Source: Rhizobiaceae bacterium MnEN-MB40S
GTDB lineage: Bacteria > Pseudomonadota > Alphaproteobacteria > Rhizobiales > Rhizobiaceae
DNA length: 64,000 nt
NCBI GenBank assembly: GCA_024343425.1
Contig: BRLC01000008.1
Span: 54,392-118,391 of the forward strand
Direction of reading: 5' to 3'
Shown: piece after piece, positions 18,290 to 25,809 of the stretch
Position numbering within the stretch: position 1 is the first letter of the stretch
Layout: the number at the start of each line of letters is the position of its first letter
Made by a program: the position numbers and the translations under genes
Notes under the pieces: model-generated
What the model was told of the DNA's origin: nothing
What the model saw: only the letters and a program-made list of their open reading frames with translations
Database searches by the model: none

Positions 18290-19447
18290 ATGTTCAGGAA
18301 TGCAGTCAATCTGTTCGAGGTGCTCGGTTTCAAAGTCAGAGTGGATCCCAGTTGGCTCTTGATTGCGGCGCTGATCGTCTGGAGCCTGTCGGCGGCCTAT
18401 TTTCCCGGCGCCCTGCCCGGATACTCCCGCTCGGCTTATGTTGTCCTGTCGGTGATCGCGATGCTCGGTCTCTTCGCCTCGCTGATCCTCCATGAATTGT
18501 CGCATTCGGTCGTCGCACGGCGCTTCGGCCTCAGCGTGGGCGGCATAACGCTTTTCGTCTTCGGCGGCGTTGCAGAACTGGAACAGGAGCCGGCGAGCCC
18601 GCAATCCGAATTCTGGATCGCAATCGCCGGCCCGATCATGAGCTTTGCGCTCGCCGGCCTGTTCTTTGTGCTGTCACTCTTGGTGTCGGTCGGCGAAACA
18701 ACATCCTGGCTTCACGCGCTCTTCGCCTATCTCGCCCTGATCAACCTTGTTCTGGCGGTGTTCAATCTTGCCCCGGCCTTTCCGCTGGACGGCGGCCGCG
18801 TGCTGCGCGCGGTGCTATGGCATTACCGCAAGGATCTGTTTTCGGCGACGCGCATCGCCAGCGCATTCGGCACGGGGTTCGGCGTCTTCCTGATCGCAAC
18901 CGGCGTTCTGGCCGTGTTTTCAGCCAGTTCGGCGGCCGGCCTGTGGCAGATTCTGATCGGCTTCTTCATCCTGAGCGCCTCGCGCGGAAGTTATCGCCAA
19001 CTTGTCGTCAAGGCGGCCCTGAAGGACAAGACGGTGCGGTCCCTGATGAGCAGCCCTCCGATCGCAGCGCAACTTGACGACACGATCCAGCACGCGGTCG
19101 AAGAGACGATGATGCGCAAGAAGGTGAGCTTCGTGCCCGTTCTCGAGGGCGACAGGCTTGCCGGCTACATCGACACGGCCCTCGTCCACGGCGTCGATCG
19201 CGAGAAATGGGCGACAACCAAGCTCATCTCGATCGTTGCGCCCGTTTCCGACGAGAACGCCGTGTCTCCGGACGCTGCGATGGAAGATCTGTTCCAGCGC
19301 ATGACGCAAACCGGCCGGCGCAAGATGCTCGTTGTCGAAGGTGATCGCCTGGTCGGCGTCATCTCGCTCTCGGATCTGATGTCATATCTGGCGATCAGGC
19401 AGGAGCTCGGCGGCCTGGACAGCGGCGTCAGCCCGCGCCGCAACTGA
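18290..19447 (+). CDS. Site-2 protease family (M50) membrane protease with CBS domain pair
   Basis: A 385-residue intramembrane metalloprotease. The zinc motif HELSH lies at residues 68-72 within the second hydrophobic helix, and the third zinc ligand is in NLAPAFPLDGGRVLRA near residue 165. Residues ~245-370 form two CBS motifs (VRSLMSSPPIAAQLDD; RRKMLVVEGDRLVGVISLSDL) that probably sense adenosyl ligands. This matches the S2P/SpoIVFB-like CBS subfamily, whose substrates are usually anti-sigma factors or signal remnants. It converges on the host-attachment gene with a 9-base gap. Confidence 0.93.
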   Translation: MFRNAVNLFEVLGFKVRVDPSWLLIAALIVWSLSAAYFPGALPGYSRSAYVVLSVIAMLGLFASLILHELSHSVVARRFGLSVGGITLFVFGGVAELEQEPASPQSEFWIAIAGPIMSFALAGLFFVLSLLVSVGETTSWLHALFAYLALINLVLAVFNLAPAFPLDGGRVLRAVLWHYRKDLFSATRIASAFGTGFGVFLIATGVLAVFSASSAAGLWQILIGFFILSASRGSYRQLVVKAALKDKTVRSLMSSPPIAAQLDDTIQHAVEETMMRKKVSFVPVLEGDRLAGYIDTALVHGVDREKWATTKLISIVAPVSDENAVSPDAAMEDLFQRMTQTGRRKMLVVEGDRLVGVISLSDLMSYLAIRQELGGLDSGVSPRRN

Positions 19448-19456
19448 CCGGGGCCG

Positions 19457-19891
19457 TCAGACCGCCAGCACATCCTCGAAATGCGAGGGAAGGTCCTTGA
19501 CCGGAATCGGCACGAGATCCTTGTCCAGTTCGGAAGAAACGAAGGCGGCCAGTTCGCCCGGAATTTCCTTTCGCAGCACCCCGAGCATGGAGGGCGGCGC
19601 GCAGAGAATGAGCCGGTCGAACTTTTTCTTTCGGCAATCCTCCAAAAGGTCCTCGACCAGTTTCCTGGAGAAATCCGCCTCGTCGCCACCGCCATGGTGG
19701 GGCTCCATCTCGTGGCGCCCGGCGCCATGGCTGTCGAAGGAGCGCCCAAGCTCGTGAGAGGAGACCGGGCTTGGCTCCCACGACCAGGTCCTGCTTTTCA
19801 CCCGGTGCAAGCCGTGACCGGGCCCGGCGTTTTCCAGGATGTATCCTTCTCGACTGTTGGCGATCAGTATCCAGGTTATCTTCGGCTTCAT
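19457..19891 (-). CDS. Host attachment family protein
   Basis: A 144-residue cytoplasmic protein of the host-attachment family (named from an Agrobacterium attachment locus). It opens with ITWILIANSREGYILE, has a charged middle with HGAGRHEMEPHHGGGDEADF, and ends with FDRLILCAPPSMLGVLRKEI and a short tail. The fold resembles eRF1 domain 1-like proteins; the biochemical function is not established. The start ATG at 19891 has AAAGGA upstream, preferred over an in-frame start 13 codons earlier. Confidence 0.85.
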   Translation of the reverse strand: MKPKITWILIANSREGYILENAGPGHGLHRVKSRTWSWEPSPVSSHELGRSFDSHGAGRHEMEPHHGGGDEADFSRKLVEDLLEDCRKKKFDRLILCAPPSMLGVLRKEIPGELAAFVSSELDKDLVPIPVKDLPSHFEDVLAV

Positions 19892-20046
19892 GATGTCCTT
19901 TCTCTGGTCCATACACGCGACAAAGACCAAGCTTCCTTAAACAGGGTATCCTACGCGGCAGAGCGATTTGTTGATCAAAATCAAGCTTTCAGCGTCGAAC
20001 AGGACTATACTGAAAGAGCGGCGCCGCCGCCGCGACGGAGGAAGAC

Positions 20047-20364
20047 ATGATCGATACCGAACACTATAGCAAACGCCTGACCGCCCGGCGCGCCGAGTTG
20101 GTGGCCCGCATGAACCGGCTTGAGGATTGGCTTGACGACACGCCAAACCCGGACACGGAGGAGCGCGCGACCGAACGCGAGCAGGACGAGGTTTTCGAAG
20201 CCCAGGGCAACGAAGACCAGAAAGAGGTTCGGGCGATCGACGCCGCTCTCCAGCGGATCGAGAATGGCGTGTTCGGTATTTGCATGGAGTGCGGCGAGGA
20301 AATTTCGAAGGAGCGCCTCGACGCCGTTCCCTACACCACCCGGTGCCGCAACTGCATGACGTGA
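20047..20364 (+). CDS. TraR/DksA-family C4 zinc-finger protein
   Basis: A 105-residue protein: an N-terminal coiled coil (about residues 5-75, highly charged) and a C-terminal C4 zinc finger, CMEC-x18-CRNC. This is the short DksA/TraR type that binds the RNA polymerase secondary channel. The acidic DxxDxA tip motif of full-length DksA is not obvious, so activity towards polymerase is uncertain. A strong GGAGGAAG ribosome site precedes the ATG. Confidence 0.9.
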   Translation: MIDTEHYSKRLTARRAELVARMNRLEDWLDDTPNPDTEERATEREQDEVFEAQGNEDQKEVRAIDAALQRIENGVFGICMECGEEISKERLDAVPYTTRCRNCMT

Positions 20365-20386
20365 CGGCCCGTCCGGGCAGACCTGT

Positions 20387-21739
20387 TCAGTCGCCTGAAA
20401 ATACCGGGAGCGAAACGGTGACCCGCGCGCATCCGTTCGCGCCGGAATCAAGCGCGACGGCGCCGCCCTGCGCTTCGCAAAGGGTGCGAACGACGGACAG
20501 GCCCAGCCCGGCGCCGCCGGTGTCGCGGCTGCGGGACTGCTCAAGCCGGCTGAAAGGCTCCAGCATGACGTCGCGCTGCTCCTCCGGAATACCCTCGCCC
20601 TCGTCCTCGAAAACAAGATGGACAGTGTCCGCGTCCACCGTCATGCCGACCCGGGACGCAGTTCCGTATTTCACGCCATTGTCGACCAGATTGGAGAGAA
20701 TGCGCCGCAGCGCCAGCCTGTCCGCCAGCACCAGCACCTCGTTATCCGTTTGCGGTCGCCAGACAACCGGAATGTCCTTTTCGCGCAAATCCGCGATTTC
20801 GTCGCCAACCAGCTCGTGAATGTCGATCAGCTCCTGCGACAATTCTCCGGCGCCCGCGCGCACGGACAGCAAGGCGTCGTCGAGCATCGTGATCATGTCC
20901 TCGATATCCGCGACGGCGCGGCTTCGCTCGCTCTCTTCCGGAATAAGCTCGACGCGCAGTCTCAGGCGCGTGGCGAAGGTGCGCACGTCATGAGAGATGC
21001 CGCCGACATAGGCCATGCGCGTGCGCAGCATGCTCCACAGCCGTTTCTGGAGGCGATTGAACGCATCGGCGACTGCGCGAATTTCCGGAGAGTTGCGACG
21101 CACATCCGGCAGTTCCACATAGTCGGAATCAAAATCGATTTGGTCGACCGCCTCGGCGAGCTCCGCCAGCGGTTTCGTCTCCCGGATCATGAGAAAGATC
21201 GCAATGACGGCGGCCAGCGTGCCGAGCAGCCCTGCTCCAAGCCCGACCGGCAAGCCGGTTCGCGTCAAGGCCAGCACGTTGCGGGTCCGGATCCGCAAGA
21301 TGTCGCCATTGCTCAGACCAATCCAGAACTCCAGCATGCTGCGCGTAGTCGGATGGTCGCCGAAAAGCAGCGCGCGAAGCGGATAGTAGGACAGAACCCT
21401 GATCTCCAGCGGGCGCGGGCCAAGCGCCTCCTGATAGGGCGCGAGCGTCTCGGTGTCCGCAAGGCGTTCGATTTGCGCGTCCGGCGCATCCCCGCTCTCC
21501 ACAATGCTCGGCCGGAAAATCAGATCGGAAGCGGCTTCCAGCAGCAATTCGCGCTGATCGGGCGGCGCCGCGTCAACAAGCCTGACAAGCGCTGCGACGC
21601 GTTCCGGCGGCGGAAGATCCGTCTTCAGCCGTTCGCTCTGGTGAATATAAACCGCCGCCACCATGATCACGACCAGCGCCATGAGGCTGATGACGGCGAA
21701 GATGGTCAGCCTCGCCATGCGTCGCGGCCAGCGCATCAC
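20387..21739 (-). CDS. Sensor histidine kinase
   Basis: A 450-residue membrane kinase with transmembrane helices near 10-32 and 160-185 flanking a periplasmic sensor of ~125 residues, then HAMP. The dimerisation/phosphoacceptor box is GGISHDVRTFATRLRLR, with His near residue 250. The ATPase domain has an N box (ILSNLVDNGVKYG), G1 (FEDEGEGIPEEQ) and G2 (GGAGLGLSVV). Its start overlaps the response regulator stop by 4 bases, so the pair is co-translated. The ligand is unknown. Confidence 0.93.
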   Translation of the reverse strand: MMRWPRRMARLTIFAVISLMALVVIMVAAVYIHQSERLKTDLPPPERVAALVRLVDAAPPDQRELLLEAASDLIFRPSIVESGDAPDAQIERLADTETLAPYQEALGPRPLEIRVLSYYPLRALLFGDHPTTRSMLEFWIGLSNGDILRIRTRNVLALTRTGLPVGLGAGLLGTLAAVIAIFLMIRETKPLAELAEAVDQIDFDSDYVELPDVRRNSPEIRAVADAFNRLQKRLWSMLRTRMAYVGGISHDVRTFATRLRLRVELIPEESERSRAVADIEDMITMLDDALLSVRAGAGELSQELIDIHELVGDEIADLREKDIPVVWRPQTDNEVLVLADRLALRRILSNLVDNGVKYGTASRVGMTVDADTVHLVFEDEGEGIPEEQRDVMLEPFSRLEQSRSRDTGGAGLGLSVVRTLCEAQGGAVALDSGANGCARVTVSLPVFSGD

Positions 21740-22455
21740 GGAACCCGCGCGACGGGCGACGTCAGCAGATACCCGCCGTTGCGGATTGTCCTGATCAGGT
21801 CGGTTCCCGGAGCAGCCGCCCGCAATTTCTTGCGCAGGCGGGACACCAGCATGTCGACGGACCGGTCGAAGGGTTCGATCTGACGGCCGTGCAGGCGATC
21901 GAGAATATGGTCGCGCGACAACACCCGTCGCGGCCGCAGAATGAAGCAGACGAGCATGTCGAACTCGGCGCTGGTCAGGTCGATCTCGCGCCTGTCGTCG
22001 GAAAGCAGAAGCAGGCGCGCGTCCAGGTCCACGACAAACCGGTCGAAGGCGTAGCGGCGGTTGTCGGCCATCGGCAACACGCCCTGCGCCCTGCGCAGCA
22101 GCGCCCTGACGCGCGCCAGCAATTCACGCGGGCCGAATGGCTTGCTGAGATAGTCGTCCGCGCCCATCTCCAGCCCGATCACCCGGTCCACCTCTTCGCT
22201 CTTCGCAGTCAGCATCAGGATCGGAACCGTGTTCGTCGTCCTCAGACGCCGGCAGATGGACAGGCCGTCCTCGCCCGGCAGCATGAGATCCAGAATGATG
22301 AGGTCCGGCTGCACGCCCTGCATGACGACGTCCATCGTGGATCCGTCGGAGGCGACCTCCACGCGATACCCTTCGTGCTGCATCATCGTGCCGACGAGCC
22401 GGCGAATTTCCGGATCGTCCTCGACCAGCAGGATCGTGGCGCTGTCGGCGTTCAT
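21736..22455 (-). CDS. OmpR-family response regulator
   Basis: A 239-residue two-domain regulator. The receiver domain (4-118) has the acidic pair EDD, the phospho-acceptor Asp in DLIILDLMLPGEDG and the switch Lys in DDYLSKPFGP. The C-terminal winged helix (140-235) has REIDLTSAEFDMLVCFI and RSVDMLVSRLRKKL. ATG 22455 gives the usual family length; an earlier in-frame ATG at 22503 would add 16 hydrophobic residues and is less likely. A 10-bp-spaced direct repeat upstream may be its own binding site. Confidence 0.93.
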   Translation of the reverse strand: MNADSATILLVEDDPEIRRLVGTMMQHEGYRVEVASDGSTMDVVMQGVQPDLIILDLMLPGEDGLSICRRLRTTNTVPILMLTAKSEEVDRVIGLEMGADDYLSKPFGPRELLARVRALLRRAQGVLPMADNRRYAFDRFVVDLDARLLLLSDDRREIDLTSAEFDMLVCFILRPRRVLSRDHILDRLHGRQIEPFDRSVDMLVSRLRKKLRAAAPGTDLIRTIRNGGYLLTSPVARVP

Positions 22456-22506
22456 GACGCCAGTTAGCAACAAAGCGGGAAACGCCGCAAGCGCAACCGC
22501 CATGCT

Positions 22507-22523
22507 GTTACAAACGGTTACAA
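22507..22523. promoter_or_regulatory. Direct repeat, candidate OmpR-family operator
   Basis: GTTACAA occurs twice, at 22507-22513 and 22517-22523, exactly one helical turn apart. This is the geometry used by OmpR/PhoB-type regulators. It lies 52 bases upstream of the regulator start and 119 bases upstream of the divergent secreted-protein gene, so it could serve either. Confidence 0.5.
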
Positions 22524-22641
22524 GCCACTGACATTAATAGAATAATCGTTTCCACCCAAAGAAACTCCCAACACAATGATGGTTGATATTGCAAGTCAGA
22601 TCATCGCAACCCGGCGCTGGTCGGAAATCAAGGAGACTATC

Positions 22642-22944
22642 ATGTCGAGAATAACGACCCTGGCGGCGATCGCCGCCCTTGCAACGGCAACAACCGTCAT
22701 GGACGCCGGAGCATGGACGAGAGACAGCACGACCTCTGGCTGGCGGGGAACAACCACGTCCTCGGCGTCCGGCAACTGCAACATCGGCTCCTGTTCGCGC
22801 AGCGTCGTTCGCACAGGGCCTTACGGCAACACGGCGAGCGCAAACAGTTCCGCTGCCTGCAGCAACGGTGAATGCAGCAGAGACGTTCACCGGACAGGGC
22901 CGCGCGGCGGGTCGGTCGACAGAAGCGCCACAATCAGCCGCTGA
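22642..22944 (+). CDS. Small secreted Ser/Gly/Cys-rich protein
   Basis: A 100-residue protein with a signal peptide (ITTLAAIAALATATTVMDAGA, cleavage near residue 24) and a mature part rich in Ser, Thr, Gly and Arg. It holds a CNIGSC pair and two CSRSVVRTGPYG / CSRDVHRTGPRG repeats separated by about 35 residues, so it is an internal tandem duplication with two cysteine pairs. AAGGAG lies upstream of the ATG. I know of no named function. It is divergent from the two-component system and may be controlled by it. Confidence 0.75.
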   Translation: MSRITTLAAIAALATATTVMDAGAWTRDSTTSGWRGTTTSSASGNCNIGSCSRSVVRTGPYGNTASANSSAACSNGECSRDVHRTGPRGGSVDRSATISR

Positions 22945-22955
22945 GGCTTGCCCCT

Positions 22956-22984
22956 GTTGCGGGAGCAAATCCGTTTCCCGCAAC
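22956..22984. other. Intergenic hairpin between two secreted-protein genes
   Basis: A 9-bp perfect stem, GTTGCGGGA / TCCCGCAAC with an 11-base loop, starts 11 bases after the stop of the first secreted-protein gene. There is no T tract, so it is more likely to be an mRNA processing or stability element than a terminator. Confidence 0.4.
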
Positions 22985-23017
22985 ACCGCCACTCAAGACG
23001 ATCTGCCGGAGAATTCA

Positions 23018-23290
23018 ATGCACCTTGTCAGAACATCGCTCCTCGCCCTCTCGTTTGCACTGCTTTTCGCAGGACAGACGACCGCGCAAAACCTGAACCC
23101 GGAACAGCGCAAAATGGCGCGCGCCATGATGAAGACCTGTCAACCGGACTACAAAAGATTGTGCAGCAACGTGGAGTCCGGCGGCGGCCGAATTCTCGCC
23201 TGCATGGAAACCAATCTCGATGCGCTGTCGCCGGACTGTCGGGAAAGCGTTCAGTTGATCCAGGCCAAAAGACAGGCCGGGTCCGACTGA
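23018..23290 (+). CDS. Secreted cysteine-rich-repeat protein
   Basis: A 90-residue protein: a signal peptide of about 23 residues (LLALSFALLFAGQTTAQ), then a single cysteine-rich module with the spacing CQPDYKRLCSNV, ACMETNLDALSPDC. This pattern matches the Golgi-apparatus-protein-1-type cysteine-rich repeat also found in many short proteobacterial periplasmic proteins of unknown function. GGAG precedes the ATG by 6 bases. It lies 73 bases after another small secreted protein, with a hairpin between. Confidence 0.8.
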   Translation: MHLVRTSLLALSFALLFAGQTTAQNLNPEQRKMARAMMKTCQPDYKRLCSNVESGGGRILACMETNLDALSPDCRESVQLIQAKRQAGSD

Positions 23291-23300
23291 GAGGGTGGAA

Positions 23301-24080
23301 TCAGGGCTTCCAGCGCCTGATCGTCAACGACCTGGGCGGACCGTCCATCGCCAGGGCCGCGTAGACCGGCCCTTGCGAGAAATCAGCGACCCACCAGCTG
23401 CGCGCGCCTTCGAAGTGGGGTTCGTACAATGGCTGGAAAGGATCGACGCGGCGCCCCGTTCCCACGTAAAAGCCGTTCAAATCCATCTGCAATCCGCTTC
23501 CAACGGCCTTGACCACGGCCTCCTTGCGCGTCCAGCAGCGGAAAAAGGCTTCCAGCTTGTCGCCGGGCGGTTCGGTCGCGGCGACGCTGGCGGCCTCCTT
23601 GGCGTGGAAACTGCCGCTGGCGATGGAATCGGCGTCCGGCATCGGCTTTTCCAGTTCGACGTCGACCCCGATCCGCCGATCGGTCGCAACCGCCAGGACA
23701 ACGACCTCCTCGCTGTTCGACATGTTGAAATCGATCGCCTGGTCGCCAGTCTCGTTTGCCTCAAGCGAGGGGCGCCCGTGTATGGCCGTCTCAAACCGGA
23801 TCTTTTCGGGATCCATCCCAAGATAATTGCCGAGAATGATCCTGCGCATGATCCGCCCGCGCCTGAAGCGCCGCGCGTGGACCGGAAAATAGAAACGCTC
23901 CGCGCGGGCCTTCTCCTCCATGTCGATGAATGCGAGGTCATCGGTCCACTCGGCGTCGTCGAGCGCCGCCACCCAGACATGGATCTCGCCCGGTTCGGGA
24001 AGGTCAACGCGCCGCTGACCCGAGATGATCTCGGCCTTGTCGATCGAACCGATGGTTATCAGATGCAGAGCCCTCCTCAA
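23301..24080 (-). CDS. 4'-phosphopantetheinyl transferase superfamily protein
   Basis: A 259-residue Sfp/EntD-type transferase that would load the phosphopantetheine arm from CoA onto carrier proteins. Signatures are HGRPSLEAN, FNMSNSEEVVVLAV, the Mg-binding IGVDVELEK and CWTRKEAVVKAVGSGL. Its ATG overlaps the stop of the upstream phosphatase by 4 bases. No polyketide or nonribosomal synthase is nearby, so the client carrier protein must be elsewhere in the genome. Confidence 0.9.
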   Translation of the reverse strand: MRRALHLITIGSIDKAEIISGQRRVDLPEPGEIHVWVAALDDAEWTDDLAFIDMEEKARAERFYFPVHARRFRRGRIMRRIILGNYLGMDPEKIRFETAIHGRPSLEANETGDQAIDFNMSNSEEVVVLAVATDRRIGVDVELEKPMPDADSIASGSFHAKEAASVAATEPPGDKLEAFFRCWTRKEAVVKAVGSGLQMDLNGFYVGTGRRVDPFQPLYEPHFEGARSWWVADFSQGPVYAALAMDGPPRSLTIRRWKP

Positions 24081-24802
24081 CCTTTCGCCGAGATGAAGAC
24101 CGGATGTTCGAGCAATTCGTCGGCCGGCCTGTCGATCACCAGCGCCGTCAGCTTCCTGTCGAAGCCAGCGCCCGTATCGATGTCGATCCGGTTGGGAAGC
24201 ACTTCAGGCTCGTCGACGGGCGTGTGTCCGTGCACCACCAGATGACCGAAGTCCTTCTTGGACTTGAGGAAGGGTTCCCGAATCCACAGCAGGTCCTGTT
24301 CGCGCTGCTTTTCCAGTTTGACGCCGGGCCGCACCCCGGCGTGCACGAATAGGTAATCGGCGTGCACGTAGGTCTGGCGCAGCGACGACAACCAGTCGAT
24401 CCTTTCTTCCCCGACGCACTGCCGCAGGAAATCGCGGTCGATCCCCTTCTGCCCGATCGGATAGTCGAATGATTTGAGCGTCTCCTCGCCGCCATTGGTG
24501 ACCCATTGCAGCCAGGCCTCCCGGGCGTCCACTTCAAGGCACCGCGTCATCATCACCTCGTGATTGCCCCTCAGGAACACGGAACTGAAGCCGGGCAACC
24601 CCTCGCGCACGCAATCGATCACGCCGCGGCTGGACGGTCCCCGGTCAATGTAATCGCCAATATAGACAAGCCTGCCGCGCCATCCACCGTAATATCGCCT
24701 GTGATATCTCAGGATTTTTCGATGAAGTTCACGCAGCATTTCGAGCTGACCGTGAATGTCGCCGATTGCGTAGAGGACCAGAGGCTCTTGTGAATCACTC
24801 AT
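24077..24802 (-). CDS. Metallophosphoesterase, PPP-type serine/threonine phosphatase
   Basis: A 241-residue protein with the complete PPP metal-binding set: GDIHGQ (residues 14-19), GDYIDRGP near 50, LRGNHEVM near 80, then VHAGVRPG and VHGHTP. This resembles lambda phosphatase and ApaH/PrpE-like enzymes, which act on phosphoproteins or dinucleoside tetraphosphates. The first gene of a two-gene operon with the phosphopantetheinyl transferase. The physiological substrate is not known. Confidence 0.92.
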   Translation of the reverse strand: MSDSQEPLVLYAIGDIHGQLEMLRELHRKILRYHRRYYGGWRGRLVYIGDYIDRGPSSRGVIDCVREGLPGFSSVFLRGNHEVMMTRCLEVDAREAWLQWVTNGGEETLKSFDYPIGQKGIDRDFLRQCVGEERIDWLSSLRQTYVHADYLFVHAGVRPGVKLEKQREQDLLWIREPFLKSKKDFGHLVVHGHTPVDEPEVLPNRIDIDTGAGFDRKLTALVIDRPADELLEHPVFISAKG

Positions 24803-25052
24803 ATCGCGCCTCGCAATTCACAACCCCGCCTCTGGAGTCACATGCGACAGGACACTGGTGAAAAGAAGAAGGCCTGCCCGTGAAAACGGATTGTTTTAAG
24901 TGCGGTCGCCGCAAGATCATTTACTGGACTTTCAATGCCGTCGCCTGCATCAATACTCAACATGCGCCATTGGTTCCAAAATGGCGCAAGTATTTGCTCT
25001 GGCGTTCTAGATATGAATCCGGGCTGCTGTGTCAACGGTGTGGAGGGGTGCA

Positions 25053-25802
25053 ATGCACAAAAATCAATCGAAGATTGCAATCGTTACCGGAGCGGGCTCG
25101 GGAATTGGGCGCGCCGCGGCGACCGCCCTGCTCGACAACGGCTATCGCGTCGCTCTGATCGGCAGACGTCTTGCAGCGCTCGAAGAGACCGCGGCGGGAA
25201 ACCCGGACGCGCTGCCGCTGTCATGCGACGTGACGGATCCGGCGGCGGTTGATGAAGCCTTTTCTCGCGTTAAACGGGAATGGGGTAGACTGGACGTCCT
25301 TTTCAACAACGCCGGCATGGGCAAGCCGCCTCAGCTGATCGACGATATGCCGCTCGAAGACTGGTATGAAGTGCTCGCCGTCAATCTCACCGGGTCGGTT
25401 CTGTGCGCCCGCGCGGCCTTCGCAATCATGCGCGGACAGTCGCCGCAGGGCGGACGGATCATCAATAACGGATCGATCTCGGCCTATGTGCCGCGCCCGG
25501 GCTCCGTTCCCTACAGCGTGACCAAGCACGGGATCACCGGACTGACGCGCACCCTGTCCCTGGACGGCCGCCCCTTCAATGTCGCCTGCGGCCAGATCGA
25601 CATCGGCAACGCCTCGACGGACATGGTCGACGCCATGCGCAAGGGCATCATCCAGGCCGATGGCTCGACCCGCGTCGAGCCGGTGATGGATGTGCAGCAG
25701 GTCGCCGACGCCGTCGTCCACATGGCCGGCCTCCCGCTGGAGGCCAACATTCAGTTCATGACCATCATGGCGACAAACATGCCCTTTATCGGACGGGGTT
25801 AA
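25053..25802 (+). CDS. SDR-family NAD(P)-dependent oxidoreductase
   Basis: A 249-residue classical short-chain dehydrogenase: [12 protein letters not shown] cofactor motif near residue 12, NNAGMG near 90, and the catalytic Ser ([13 protein letters not shown]) and YSVTK. ATG 25053 has GGAGGGG upstream; a start 8 codons earlier is in frame but has no ribosome site. It converges on the TRAP large-subunit gene with only 7 bases between stop codons. The substrate is unknown; the location suggests a role alongside the TRAP ligand. Confidence 0.92.
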   Translation: MHKNQSKIAIVTGAGSGIGRAAATALLDNGYRVALIGRRLAALEETAAGNPDALPLSCDVTDPAAVDEAFSRVKREWGRLDVLFNNAGMGKPPQLIDDMPLEDWYEVLAVNLTGSVLCARAAFAIMRGQSPQGGRIINNGSISAYVPRPGSVPYSVTKHGITGLTRTLSLDGRPFNVACGQIDIGNASTDMVDAMRKGIIQADGSTRVEPVMDVQQVADAVVHMAGLPLEANIQFMTIMATNMPFIGRG

Positions 25803-25809
25803 CTACCAC

